Source: Candidatus Nitrosopumilus sp. (GTDB taxonomy: Archaea; Thermoproteota; Nitrososphaeria; Nitrososphaerales; Nitrosopumilaceae). From it: a stretch of 15,540 nt of DNA. The notes below the pieces were generated by a model. That model searched no databases. It saw only the letters and a program-made list of their open reading frames with translations, and had not been told where the DNA came from. The DNA is taken from assembly GCA_016784625.1 (NCBI GenBank), contig JADHUF010000024.1, positions 1 to 15,540 on the forward strand, given 5' to 3'. Positions 6,844 to 13,601 of this stretch are shown here, one piece after another. The position numbers and the translations under genes are program-made. The number at the start of each line of letters is the position of its first letter. The first letter of the stretch is position 1.

Positions 6844-6883
6844 ATTATTGAAAAATATCATTTCATATCAAAATATCAATAAT
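6844..6883. repeat. Inverted repeat downstream of the ChdC-like gene
   Basis: ATTATTGA (6844-6851) and TCAATAAT (6876-6883) are perfect 8-bp inverted arms that start right after the stop codon. The 24-nt spacer carries repeated ATATCA units. It may act as a transcript end or as a regulator site for the following gene, and the AT richness makes chance possible. Confidence 0.35.
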
Positions 6884-6935
6884 GCAAATCTCGGATAAAC
6901 ATAAATTGTGAAATTTCAGATCGAAAAGCAGAAAA

Positions 6936-7934
6936 ATGAATTACAATAAACTAGGAAAAACAGATATCAAAATATCAGAAATAGGATTTGGGGCATGGGC
7001 TATTGCTCTTGATTGGTGGGGCAAAAAAATTGAAGAAGATGAGGCAAAAAGAATGCTCAAAAAAGCATATGATGTAGGAATTAATTTCTTTGAAACAGGT
7101 GACTTGTATGGTAAAGGAAAAAGCGAGAAGCTAATTGGTGAAGTTTTCAAAGATATGAGAGACGAGATTGTTATTTCTACAAAATACGGTTATGATTTCA
7201 GAGAAGTTGAACAAATTGGACATAAAGAACTTCCACAGAAATTTGATGAAGATTTTACAAGAATGTCATTAAGAAATAGCTTAGAGAGATTACAAACAGA
7301 TCATCTCGACATGTATGGTTTGCATAATCCAAAACTAAAAGACATTAAAGATGATTCAATATTCAATGTACTTGATAGTTTTATTGCAGATGAATCTATC
7401 AAGACATATCAAGTTGCTCTAGGTCCAGCTATTGGATGGACACAAGAAGGTCTTGAAGCATTAGATAAACCAAATGTTAGCGCAGTCCAAACAGTTTACA
7501 ATATCTTAGAACAGACACCAGGAAAAGAATTAATGAAAAAAGCTGAGGAAAAAAATGTTGGGATTCTAGTTAGAGTGCCAGAAGCATCAGGAATTTTAAC
7601 AGGAAAAGTAAATGCGAATACAAAGTTTGATGAAAATGATCATAGATCAGTAAGAAAACATGAATGGATTCTCGAATCATTAAAAAAAGTTGAACAGTTA
7701 AGACCAATTGCCGAAAGAAATGGACTAAACATAACAGAATTTGCAATGAAGTTTATGATGACAAAAAAAGGATTTGCATCAGTACTTCCAACAATGATCA
7801 GTGAAGAAGAGATTATCAATTATGCTGAAATGGCAGATGGAAAATACATTTCAGATTCAGATATGAAGGAAGTTGAAGAATTGTATAATACTTGGCCTTC
7901 CTATGAATTAAAAGCAACACCTCAAGCAAGTTAA
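6936..7934 (+). CDS. Aldo/keto reductase family protein
   Basis: The 332-residue protein is a TIM-barrel aldo/keto reductase, a family of NADPH-dependent carbonyl reductases. The N-terminus (LGKTDIKISEIGFGAWAI) is typical of the AKR families related to the potassium-channel beta subunit. The motif FETGDLYGKGKSEKLIG (52-68) holds the catalytic Tyr58, and Lys83 (STKYG) and His130 (YGLHNP) complete the site. The residue at the usual catalytic Asp position is Glu53, because the sequence reads FFETGD where most members read FDTA. The C-terminal region (IAERNGLNITEFAMKFMM, SVLPTMISEEEI) follows the family's cofactor-binding pattern. It lies 92 bp after the ChdC-like gene and 7 bp before the zinc-protein gene, with which it is probably cotranscribed. 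The substrate is unknown. Confidence 0.93.
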   Translation: MNYNKLGKTDIKISEIGFGAWAIALDWWGKKIEEDEAKRMLKKAYDVGINFFETGDLYGKGKSEKLIGEVFKDMRDEIVISTKYGYDFREVEQIGHKELPQKFDEDFTRMSLRNSLERLQTDHLDMYGLHNPKLKDIKDDSIFNVLDSFIADESIKTYQVALGPAIGWTQEGLEALDKPNVSAVQTVYNILEQTPGKELMKKAEEKNVGILVRVPEASGILTGKVNANTKFDENDHRSVRKHEWILESLKKVEQLRPIAERNGLNITEFAMKFMMTKKGFASVLPTMISEEEIINYAEMADGKYISDSDMKEVEELYNTWPSYELKATPQAS

Positions 7935-7941
7935 TCCATAG

Positions 7942-8280
7942 ATGAACATACCAATAGACTCAAAAAAAACACTAGAAGTTATCGAAAGAATGAAGCTTGC
8001 TAAAATTGGCAAGTATGATAAATGGGAGAAAATTATAAAAAAAATTAAAAATGATCTACCGTTGAATCCTGGAGAACTGGAATATTATACAAATCTGACA
8101 AGAATTTACAAGAATTCAAGCATCAACAGTAGAAGTAAGATGTATCATACAAAACTATCAGAGTTAGATGAAAAGCCTCCATGTAAGGAATGTGGTGAGA
8201 ATTCGCTATACTACTGTAGCATGAATGATCAATATTTTTGCACAATCCATGTCGTAGGACATGATGAAAATGAGATTTAG
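7942..8280 (+). CDS. Small protein with a C-terminal B-box-like zinc motif
   Basis: I do not recognise this 112-residue protein as a named family. The N-terminal 75 residues are Lys-rich and helical (VIERMKLAKIGKYDKWEKIIKKI, then LNPGELEYYTNLTRIY). The C-terminal 32 residues carry Cys81, Cys84, Cys92, Cys100, His103 and His107, with Asp96 between, giving C-x2-C-x7-C-x3-D-x3-C-x2-H-x3-H. That resembles a B-box-type zinc finger with an aromatic pair (LYYC, YFC). Such motifs mediate protein contacts more often than DNA binding. It begins 7 bp after the aldo/keto reductase and its TAG stop overlaps the stop of the convergent ahbAB gene, so no terminator separates the two. Function is unknown. Confidence 0.8.
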   Translation: MNIPIDSKKTLEVIERMKLAKIGKYDKWEKIIKKIKNDLPLNPGELEYYTNLTRIYKNSSINSRSKMYHTKLSELDEKPPCKECGENSLYYCSMNDQYFCTIHVVGHDENEI

Positions 8281-9326
8281 GAAATAGGAATTGTCTCTTC
8301 TAAAGTGAAAGAATGTTCTACAAAATATTCAACTCGTGTTTTTTTGAATTCACGGGAACTAAAGAGAATATTATAATCATCAACATGAATTTGTTCTTGT
8401 ATTGTCTTTGCCATTTCATGAGCCTCATCATGAGTTTTACAGTGAATCATTGAAAAAACATTGTATGGCCAATCAGCATATGTAGGTCTCTCATAACAAT
8501 GACTAACTTGAGGAAATGATCCTAATGTTTCTCCAACTTCTAAGATTCTATCCTTAGGAACTTTCCATACTATCATACCATTTGCAGTGAACCCAACTTG
8601 CCTATGCCTCAAGATAGCAGCAAATCTTCGCATTACACCAATATCTTCATAATGTTTCATTTTTTCAAATAATTTATTTTCAGTAATCCCAAGATTATTT
8701 GCAGCCTTTACAAATGGTTCATCAATAATTTCCATATCTTTTTGTAATTCACGGATAAAGTCCTTATCTTGTTCAGTAGGTTCAAAGTTTACATTTTTAA
8801 TTTCTTTTTTCTCCTCTGTTGGAGCAACCTCATGCTTTTTTCCTTCAACCATGTCAAGCTTTACACCAATCTTGAATAGTTGTAAAGTTGGAAGCATTCT
8901 AACTTTTTTAATTCCTTTTAGTACATTGAACTTTTCAAGTTCTTTTTCCAAATCTGCACCAGGAGGACCAGCTAATGTGAACCAAAGATTAAACTGATGA
9001 TCACGTTCATAATTATGACTAACACCAGGATGACGATTAATTTGATTTGCAACATTTTCTAATTGATCATCTTCAATCTCCATTGCAACTAGAGAACTTG
9101 TATAACCAAGTTTTCGGGTATCAAAAATTGCACTTAGTTGTCGTAGAACTCCAATTTTCTTAAGTTGGTTTAGGCGTTCTTTGATAGTTTCAGGAGTAGA
9201 ATCAAATTTTTTAGCAATAGCATCAAAAGGTCGTGTTACAAGTGGAAATGTCCATTGAATTTCATTTAGTAATTCTTTATCAGATTCATCTATAGAAGAC
9301 AACAAGTCAATAACTTGTACATTCAA
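8277..9326 (-). CDS. ahbAB: Fused siroheme decarboxylase AhbA-AhbB (Lrp/AsnC-like)
   Basis: The 349-residue protein consists of two Lrp/AsnC-like halves. Residues about 12-160 form the first half: helix-turn-helix through KKIGVLRQLSAIFDTRKLGY, then VSHNYERDHQFNLWFTL. After a Glu/Lys-rich linker (about 160-185) the second half repeats the plan: IGVMRRFAAILRHRQVGF (230-246) and VSHCYERPTYADWPYNVF. The H-x-YER motifs (His104 and His276) and the RRFAAILRHR segment mark AhbA/AhbB (NirDLGH) siroheme decarboxylases, not true DNA-binding Lrp regulators. The enzyme removes two acetate carboxyls from siroheme to give didecarboxysiroheme, the step before Fe-coproporphyrin III. The start is TTG, with no in-frame ATG nearby. 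It is divergent from the precorrin-2 dehydrogenase gene. NirDL is a known fused arrangement, so the fusion itself has precedent. Confidence 0.9.
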   Translation of the reverse strand: MNVQVIDLLSSIDESDKELLNEIQWTFPLVTRPFDAIAKKFDSTPETIKERLNQLKKIGVLRQLSAIFDTRKLGYTSSLVAMEIEDDQLENVANQINRHPGVSHNYERDHQFNLWFTLAGPPGADLEKELEKFNVLKGIKKVRMLPTLQLFKIGVKLDMVEGKKHEVAPTEEKKEIKNVNFEPTEQDKDFIRELQKDMEIIDEPFVKAANNLGITENKLFEKMKHYEDIGVMRRFAAILRHRQVGFTANGMIVWKVPKDRILEVGETLGSFPQVSHCYERPTYADWPYNVFSMIHCKTHDEAHEMAKTIQEQIHVDDYNILFSSREFKKTRVEYFVEHSFTLEETIPIS

Positions 9327-9366
9327 TTAAAAATGTAGCTGGTATTTTACGCGTTAATTTTTAATA

Positions 9367-9375
9367 CATAAATAG
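9367..9375 (+). promoter_or_regulatory. TATA box of the tetrapyrrole operon
   Basis: CATAAATAG is centred 26 bp upstream of ATG 9397 inside a 70-bp divergent gap shared with ahbAB. The two tetrapyrrole transcripts therefore start from one short region and could be regulated together. Confidence 0.55.
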
Positions 9376-9396
9376 AAACTTAATTCCTTTTGATCG

Positions 9397-10050
9397 ATGA
9401 TAGTTGATCTAAATCTTCAAGGCAAGTCAGTGATTGTTATTGGTGGAGGAAATGAGGCACAAAAAAGAATTAATTCCTTGCTAAAACAAGGCTGTGAGAT
9501 TCAAGTAATTAGTGACTCAGTTAACTCCCAAATTAATAAATTAGTAAAAATTAAAAAAATTAAATTAAAAAAACAGAAAGTTTCAGATACAAAATTTATT
9601 TCAAAATTTAAACCAAATATGATCATTACAACTACTAACGACAAAAATCTTAATCAAAAAATTATCAACAGTGCAAAAAGAAACAAGATTATTGCATATA
9701 GTTCAGATAATCCAGAAGATAGTGACTTTTCAAATCCTGCAATAATTGATTTTGAAAATATGATTCAAATTGCAATTTTTACAGGAGGTCGCAGTCCAGC
9801 AATGTCAAAGAAGATTAGAATTCAATCAGAAAAAATATTCAAAAAAATCATCACAAAAGAAGACATTGTTAGAATTAAAATTCAAAAGATCGCAAGGAAG
9901 ATAGCAAAAGAAGCTATTTCCACTCAAATTCAAAGAAGTAAATGTCTTCATAGTATCATGTCTGACAATGAGATTGATCAGTTAATAAAAGACGGCCAGT
10001 TGAAAAAAGCTGAAAAGAGAGCCATTACAATACTGAGAAATTGGAAATGA
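9397..10050 (+). CDS. Precorrin-2 dehydrogenase (possible sirohydrochlorin ferrochelatase), Met8/CysG N-domain type
   Basis: This 217-residue enzyme oxidises precorrin-2 to sirohydrochlorin with NAD, and related proteins such as Met8p also insert iron. Residues 1-110 form a Rossmann domain with VIVIGGGNEAQKR (12-24), the characteristic GGG-x2-A-x-R/K motif of this family. Asp104, in YSSDNPEDSDFSNPAII, sits at the position of the catalytic and metal-chelating Asp of CysG. The next segment, IAIFTGGRSPAMSKKIR, matches the conserved I-TGG-SPA-A--IR strand and loop, and a basic helical C-terminal domain completes the length. The methyltransferase domain of full CysG is absent, as in SirC and Met8p. 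The stop codon overlaps the hemA start by 4 bp. Whether it has chelatase activity cannot be told from sequence. Confidence 0.93.
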   Translation: MIVDLNLQGKSVIVIGGGNEAQKRINSLLKQGCEIQVISDSVNSQINKLVKIKKIKLKKQKVSDTKFISKFKPNMIITTTNDKNLNQKIINSAKRNKIIAYSSDNPEDSDFSNPAIIDFENMIQIAIFTGGRSPAMSKKIRIQSEKIFKKIITKEDIVRIKIQKIARKIAKEAISTQIQRSKCLHSIMSDNEIDQLIKDGQLKKAEKRAITILRNWK

Positions 10051-11312
10051 ATCAAAATATAATCAATGCACGTGTAACTTTTCGTAACTCTCCAATCCAT
10101 ATTCTTGAGCAATTTACAATAAAAGATATAGAAAATGCATACAAGCAATTCAAAAATCATTCAGGACTAGACGAATGTGTAATTATTCAAACATGTAATA
10201 GAATTGAGTTATTTGGCAAATCAAAAACATATGATCTAGATAAAATCAAGAAAACATGGGCATCACTTGCAGGTCTTGAAGAAGAGATATTTAATGAAAA
10301 CTTGGAATTTGAAGAAAATCAAGAAGCAATACATCATTTGTTAAAACTAACATCAGGTTTAGACTCTATGGTATTAGGAGAAGAACAAATTTTAGGTCAG
10401 ATAAAAAATTCCATTACATCTGCTAGAAAAATAAAAGCATCTGGACAGCACCTTAACACTTTATTTGATAAAGCAATTAGAATCGGGACTAGAATTAGAA
10501 ACTCTAGTGGAATTGGTAAAGGTGGAATTTCAGTGGGTTCCATGGCAGTAAAACTCGCAGAAGAAAATATTGATGAACTAAAATTAAAGAAAACTTTGTT
10601 AATTGGGACTGGTGAAGTATCTACTCTTGTTGCAAAATCATTACAAAAAAGAGGATATGCCTTTGATGTCACAAGTAGAACAATTGGAAGATCACAAACA
10701 TTTTGTGAAACAATGGGAGGAAAACCAATCAAATTTGAAAAAGTTCTTTCTGGATTTGAAAATTATGATGTGATATTTGTAGCAACAACAGCACCATATT
10801 TTCTGGTAACGCATGAAAGAATTACAGATGCCATGAAAGAGAAGAATAAAGGAATGATGATTTTAGATTTATCAAATCCAAGAACAGTAGATGAGAAAGT
10901 TGCAACTATTGGAGGTGTGAAATTAATGAATTTAGACCAAATTGCAGAGATGGTGGAAAAAAATATGAATGCTAGATTAAACAAGGTAAAAACCATTGAA
11001 AATATAATTAACGAGGAAGTATCTGTATTAGAAGCCTCAATGAAAAGATTAGATGCAGAACCACTTGTAAAAGATGTATTCAAGAACATAGACTCACTAA
11101 GAGAAAAAGAATTACAAAAAGCACTTCAAATGTTAGGAGAACAAGATGAAGAAAAGATCAAGATTATTGATGAATTAACAAAAGCAGTTGTTGAAAGCAT
11201 TGTTTCAACTCCAATGAACAATATCAGAAAAGCATCAGAACAAGGCAAGCCAGATGTATTGGAGTTGGCAAGTAAACTGTTTAACTATAAAAAACAAAAC
11301 CAGGCAGACTAG
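10047..11312 (+). CDS. hemA: Glutamyl-tRNA reductase
   Basis: This enzyme catalyses the first committed step of C5-pathway tetrapyrrole synthesis, the NADPH reduction of glutamyl-tRNA to glutamate-1-semialdehyde. The product has 421 residues from ATG 10047. The N-terminal catalytic domain has Cys50 in QTCNRIEL, the nucleophile that forms the thioester. It is followed by LDSMVLGEEQILGQIK, one of the most conserved stretches of the family. The NADPH domain has SVGSMAVKLAE and LLIGTGEVSTLVAKSL. The C-terminal helical part (from about 310) is the dimerisation domain. A longer frame from TTG 10041 exists, but the ATG that overlaps the upstream TGA is the natural coupled start. hemL is not in the window. 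Confidence 0.97.
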   Translation: MNQNIINARVTFRNSPIHILEQFTIKDIENAYKQFKNHSGLDECVIIQTCNRIELFGKSKTYDLDKIKKTWASLAGLEEEIFNENLEFEENQEAIHHLLKLTSGLDSMVLGEEQILGQIKNSITSARKIKASGQHLNTLFDKAIRIGTRIRNSSGIGKGGISVGSMAVKLAEENIDELKLKKTLLIGTGEVSTLVAKSLQKRGYAFDVTSRTIGRSQTFCETMGGKPIKFEKVLSGFENYDVIFVATTAPYFLVTHERITDAMKEKNKGMMILDLSNPRTVDEKVATIGGVKLMNLDQIAEMVEKNMNARLNKVKTIENIINEEVSVLEASMKRLDAEPLVKDVFKNIDSLREKELQKALQMLGEQDEEKIKIIDELTKAVVESIVSTPMNNIRKASEQGKPDVLELASKLFNYKKQNQAD

Positions 11313-11313
11313 G

Positions 11314-11324
11314 ATTATATTTTA
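11314..11324 (+). promoter_or_regulatory. Internal TATA box before hemB
   Basis: ATTATATTTTA is centred 26 bp upstream of ATG 11344, inside the 31-bp hemA-hemB gap. hemB may have its own leaderless transcript besides readthrough from hemA. Confidence 0.5.
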
Positions 11325-11343
11325 CCCAATTAGAATTTCTAAT

Positions 11344-12324
11344 ATGTCATTTCCTTCCAGACGTCTTCGCAGATTAAGAATATCAGATAAAATGAGAGAG
11401 TTAGTTCAAGAAACTACCCTTTCTTCAAAAGATTTCATTTGTCCAGTATTTGTTCAAGAAGATCTTAAGGCCAGAGTCAAGGTTGAATCAATGTCAGAAA
11501 TTGAAAGACTCCCACTAGATGACATTAATGATGAGGTAGGAACCATTAGTGATTTAGGAATTCCAGCAATCATGCTCTTTGGTATTCCAACTCAAAAAGA
11601 TGAAGTAGGATCTTCTGCATTTGATGATAATGGGATTGTCCAAAAAGCAATTACTCAAATCAGACAAAATTTTGGAGATAAAATTGTAATAATGGCAGAT
11701 GTTTGTTTATGTCAATTTACATCTACAGGGCATTGTGGAATTGTTCATGAAAATAAAATTGATAATGACACTAGTCTAGATACACTTGCAAAGATTGCTA
11801 TTAGTCAAGCAAAAGCAGGAGTTGATACTGTTTCACCATCAGCAATGATGGATGGTCAAGTTGCTACAATAAGAAAAGCACTTGATGAAGAAGGATTCAC
11901 AGATGTTTCTATAATGTCACATTCAGCTAAACATCGCTCAAACTTTTATGCACCATTTAGAGATGCTGCAGAATGTGCACCAAAATTCGGAGATAGGAAA
12001 ACATACCAAGTTCCATATACAAATGCTAGAGAAGCAATGAGGGAAGTTAAGACAGACATTGATGAAGGTGTAGATATTGTAATGATAAAACCAGCATTAT
12101 CTTATTTGGATTTAATAGCAGAAACAAGAAGAAAATTCAATATTCCTGTTGCAGCATACAGTGTTTCTGGTGAATATGCATTAGTAAAAGCTGCTTCACA
12201 ACTAGGTTACGTAAATGAAAAAGATATCACAGAGGAAATTCTTTATTCAATTAAAAGAGCAGGAGCCGACATGATAGTAACATATTTTGCAAAATCAGCT
12301 TCTAAATTTCTTCAAGAATCATGA
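11344..12324 (+). CDS. hemB: Delta-aminolevulinic acid dehydratase (porphobilinogen synthase)
   Basis: HemB condenses two aminolevulinates to porphobilinogen. The 326-residue TIM-barrel protein shows both Schiff-base lysines: Lys196 in SHSAKHRSNFY (usually SYSAK--S-FY) and Lys249 in VMIKPALSYLD. The metal site Cys121, Cys123 and Cys131 (DVCLCQFTSTGHCG) is the three-cysteine type, which points to a zinc enzyme. The N-terminus FPSRRLRRLR is standard. The frame is open back to 11254, but that stretch lies within hemA and lacks similarity. ATG 11344, with its TATA box, is the start. The stop overlaps the next gene by 4 bp. The catalytic residues all appear intact. Confidence 0.97.
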   Translation: MSFPSRRLRRLRISDKMRELVQETTLSSKDFICPVFVQEDLKARVKVESMSEIERLPLDDINDEVGTISDLGIPAIMLFGIPTQKDEVGSSAFDDNGIVQKAITQIRQNFGDKIVIMADVCLCQFTSTGHCGIVHENKIDNDTSLDTLAKIAISQAKAGVDTVSPSAMMDGQVATIRKALDEEGFTDVSIMSHSAKHRSNFYAPFRDAAECAPKFGDRKTYQVPYTNAREAMREVKTDIDEGVDIVMIKPALSYLDLIAETRRKFNIPVAAYSVSGEYALVKAASQLGYVNEKDITEEILYSIKRAGADMIVTYFAKSASKFLQES

Positions 12325-12632
12325 GAAACGACGAACGTTTTGAAATTCAAAGAGCATTTGATTTATTGCCACATATCGTAGGCTCAAGTTGGGCAGTAGT
12401 TTGGTTTAGAATGAATGGAATCAAAAAACCCACAAAAGAAGAATATCGAGAAAAAACTCTAGAATATCTAAAAATGATTGAACCAATCTTTGATTCGTAT
12501 CCAAAAGAAGAAAAATTTGTAGAAATTTGCAAATATATTGAATTTAGAAAAAATGAGGAATATAAAAAAATAAAATTAGGAGAAAACAAAGAAGTTGAAA
12601 CGCGATATAACAGATATATCGATTATGGTTAA
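12321..12632 (+). CDS. Unknown 103-residue protein coupled to hemB
   Basis: The ATG overlaps the hemB stop (ATGA), so translation is likely coupled and the gene is a real member of the heme operon. I do not recognise a family. The sequence is charged and mostly helical, with an aromatic-rich segment (LLPHIVGSSWAVVWFRMNG, about 15-33) that could be an amphipathic or packed helix and not a clear membrane span. It is followed by KPTKEEYREKTLEYLKMIEPIF and a Lys/Glu-rich C-terminus ending RYNRYIDYG. There are no cysteine pairs. Its position suggests a role near ALA or porphobilinogen metabolism, but nothing in the sequence names one. It converges with the histidine kinase gene 3 bp downstream. 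Confidence 0.78.
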   Translation: MRNDERFEIQRAFDLLPHIVGSSWAVVWFRMNGIKKPTKEEYREKTLEYLKMIEPIFDSYPKEEKFVEICKYIEFRKNEEYKKIKLGENKEVETRYNRYIDYG

Positions 12633-12635
12633 AAT

Positions 12636-13460
12636 TTAATTTTTTAATTGAGTTACAGGAAGTTTAATTGTAAAAACAGTTGGGTTATTTGAGACAGATA
12701 TAGTTCCTTTATGTTGTTCTATAGTTTTCTTACAATAAGGTAACCCCAATCCTGTACCTGAAGACTTTGTAGTGAAGAGTGAATCAAAGATTTTTGGTAA
12801 TACATCAGAAGGAATTTCAGGTCCTGAGTCTTCAAAATTAATTGTTATAAGATCAGAGTCAGCATTCACTCTAATGAAAATATCACCTTCATTCTCAATT
12901 GCCTGAATTGAATTAGAAATTAAATTCATAAAAACAGCCTGTAATTTTGTAACATCACATTCTACTGAAACATCATTATCAGGCAGATGAACATTAACTC
13001 TCTCAGGAATTTCTATGTTTTTTAATGTGGATTGTAAAATATTAGATAATGTAGTTGCCTCTAAATCAAGAGGTTTATTTCTAACAAAATTCAGAACATC
13101 TTCTATTTGATGTGACATGTTAGTAGCAGAATGGGTTATTTGTTCAAGTCGAGATAATGTTTTTGCATCCAAAGTTTCTTTTCCTGTAGCTTCAATTATT
13201 TGCACAGTAGTCAAGATAACTCCAAGTGGATTTCTCAAATTATGAGTTAAACTGGATGTAAGTTCTCCTATTTTTCTTAAATGCTCAGCAACTTTGGTTT
13301 GATTATGAAGTTCTGTGGCATAATGATCTAAAAGAAGTTGCAGTTGTTTTAATTCTTTTATAGCATGTTCATTTCCCGTTAACTCGTCTTCTAATTGATG
13401 TATAGTATTAGAAGAAGAGATTTTTTCAGTGTTTATTGTAGATGTTTCACTTTGTGTCAT
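12636..13460 (-). CDS. Soluble sensor histidine kinase
   Basis: The 274-residue protein has no membrane segment and no recognised sensor domain. The N-terminal 20 residues are Ser/Thr-rich, and residues about 20-60 are probably coiled coil. A HisKA dimerisation domain follows with the H-box around His73 (SSLTHNLRNPLGVI), then the HATPase_c domain: N-box NLISNSIQAIE near 179-189, G1 box EDSGPEIP (210-217), F box and G2 box IFDSLFTTKSSGTGLGL (224-240). The residue after the phosphorylated His is Asn74, where most kinases have Glu or Asp, and the G1 box has Glu215 where a Gly is usual. The sensor is presumably a separate protein or the N-terminal coil. No cognate regulator is adjacent. Confidence 0.92.
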   Translation of the reverse strand: MTQSETSTINTEKISSSNTIHQLEDELTGNEHAIKELKQLQLLLDHYATELHNQTKVAEHLRKIGELTSSLTHNLRNPLGVILTTVQIIEATGKETLDAKTLSRLEQITHSATNMSHQIEDVLNFVRNKPLDLEATTLSNILQSTLKNIEIPERVNVHLPDNDVSVECDVTKLQAVFMNLISNSIQAIENEGDIFIRVNADSDLITINFEDSGPEIPSDVLPKIFDSLFTTKSSGTGLGLPYCKKTIEQHKGTISVSNNPTVFTIKLPVTQLKN

Positions 13461-13544
13461 TTACAAAACCTTTTTTGAGCTAAATCAAATTTTACCATGT
13501 TATGATAATAGGAGGAAACGAATTGTATATAATATTGGATAAAA

Positions 13545-13562
13545 TTTCCCAAATTTGGGAAA
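13545..13562. repeat. 18-bp perfect palindrome between the HD-domain and kinase genes
   Basis: TTTCCCAAATTTGGGAAA is a perfect palindrome. As DNA it fits a dimeric regulator site about 85 bp upstream of the kinase start. As minus-strand RNA it can form a 6-bp stem with a 6-nt loop followed by TTTT, resembling a terminator for the HD-domain gene. Both readings fit its position. Confidence 0.6.
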
Positions 13563-13574
13563 GATTTTGATCTC

Positions 13575-13601
13575 TAATTCTAATTATTACGATCAGAATT
13601 A
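13575..13601 (-). repeat. 7-bp inverted repeat at the HD gene stop codon
   Basis: TAATTCT (13575-13581) and AGAATTA (13595-13601) form complementary arms with a 13-nt spacer, beginning at the stop codon. It could be a small hairpin at the transcript end. AT richness makes it weak evidence. Confidence 0.3.

Noticed and set aside
8277..9326. Lrp/AsnC transcription regulator
   Set aside because: Two fused halves with H-x-YER motifs and the RRFAAILRHR segment, next to siroheme genes, fit siroheme decarboxylase better.
10397..11089. Two open frames over 100 codons on the minus strand
   Set aside because: They are antisense to hemA and reflect codon bias of the real gene.
11254..11343. N-terminal extension of hemB inside hemA
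   Set aside because: The extra residues have no HemB similarity, and a TATA box and ATG at 11344 give the standard start.
13511..13570. GGAGG followed by a 15-codon frame from TTG 13523 on the plus strand
   Set aside because: It is very short, opposite the local gene direction and runs through the palindrome. The SD match is probably chance.
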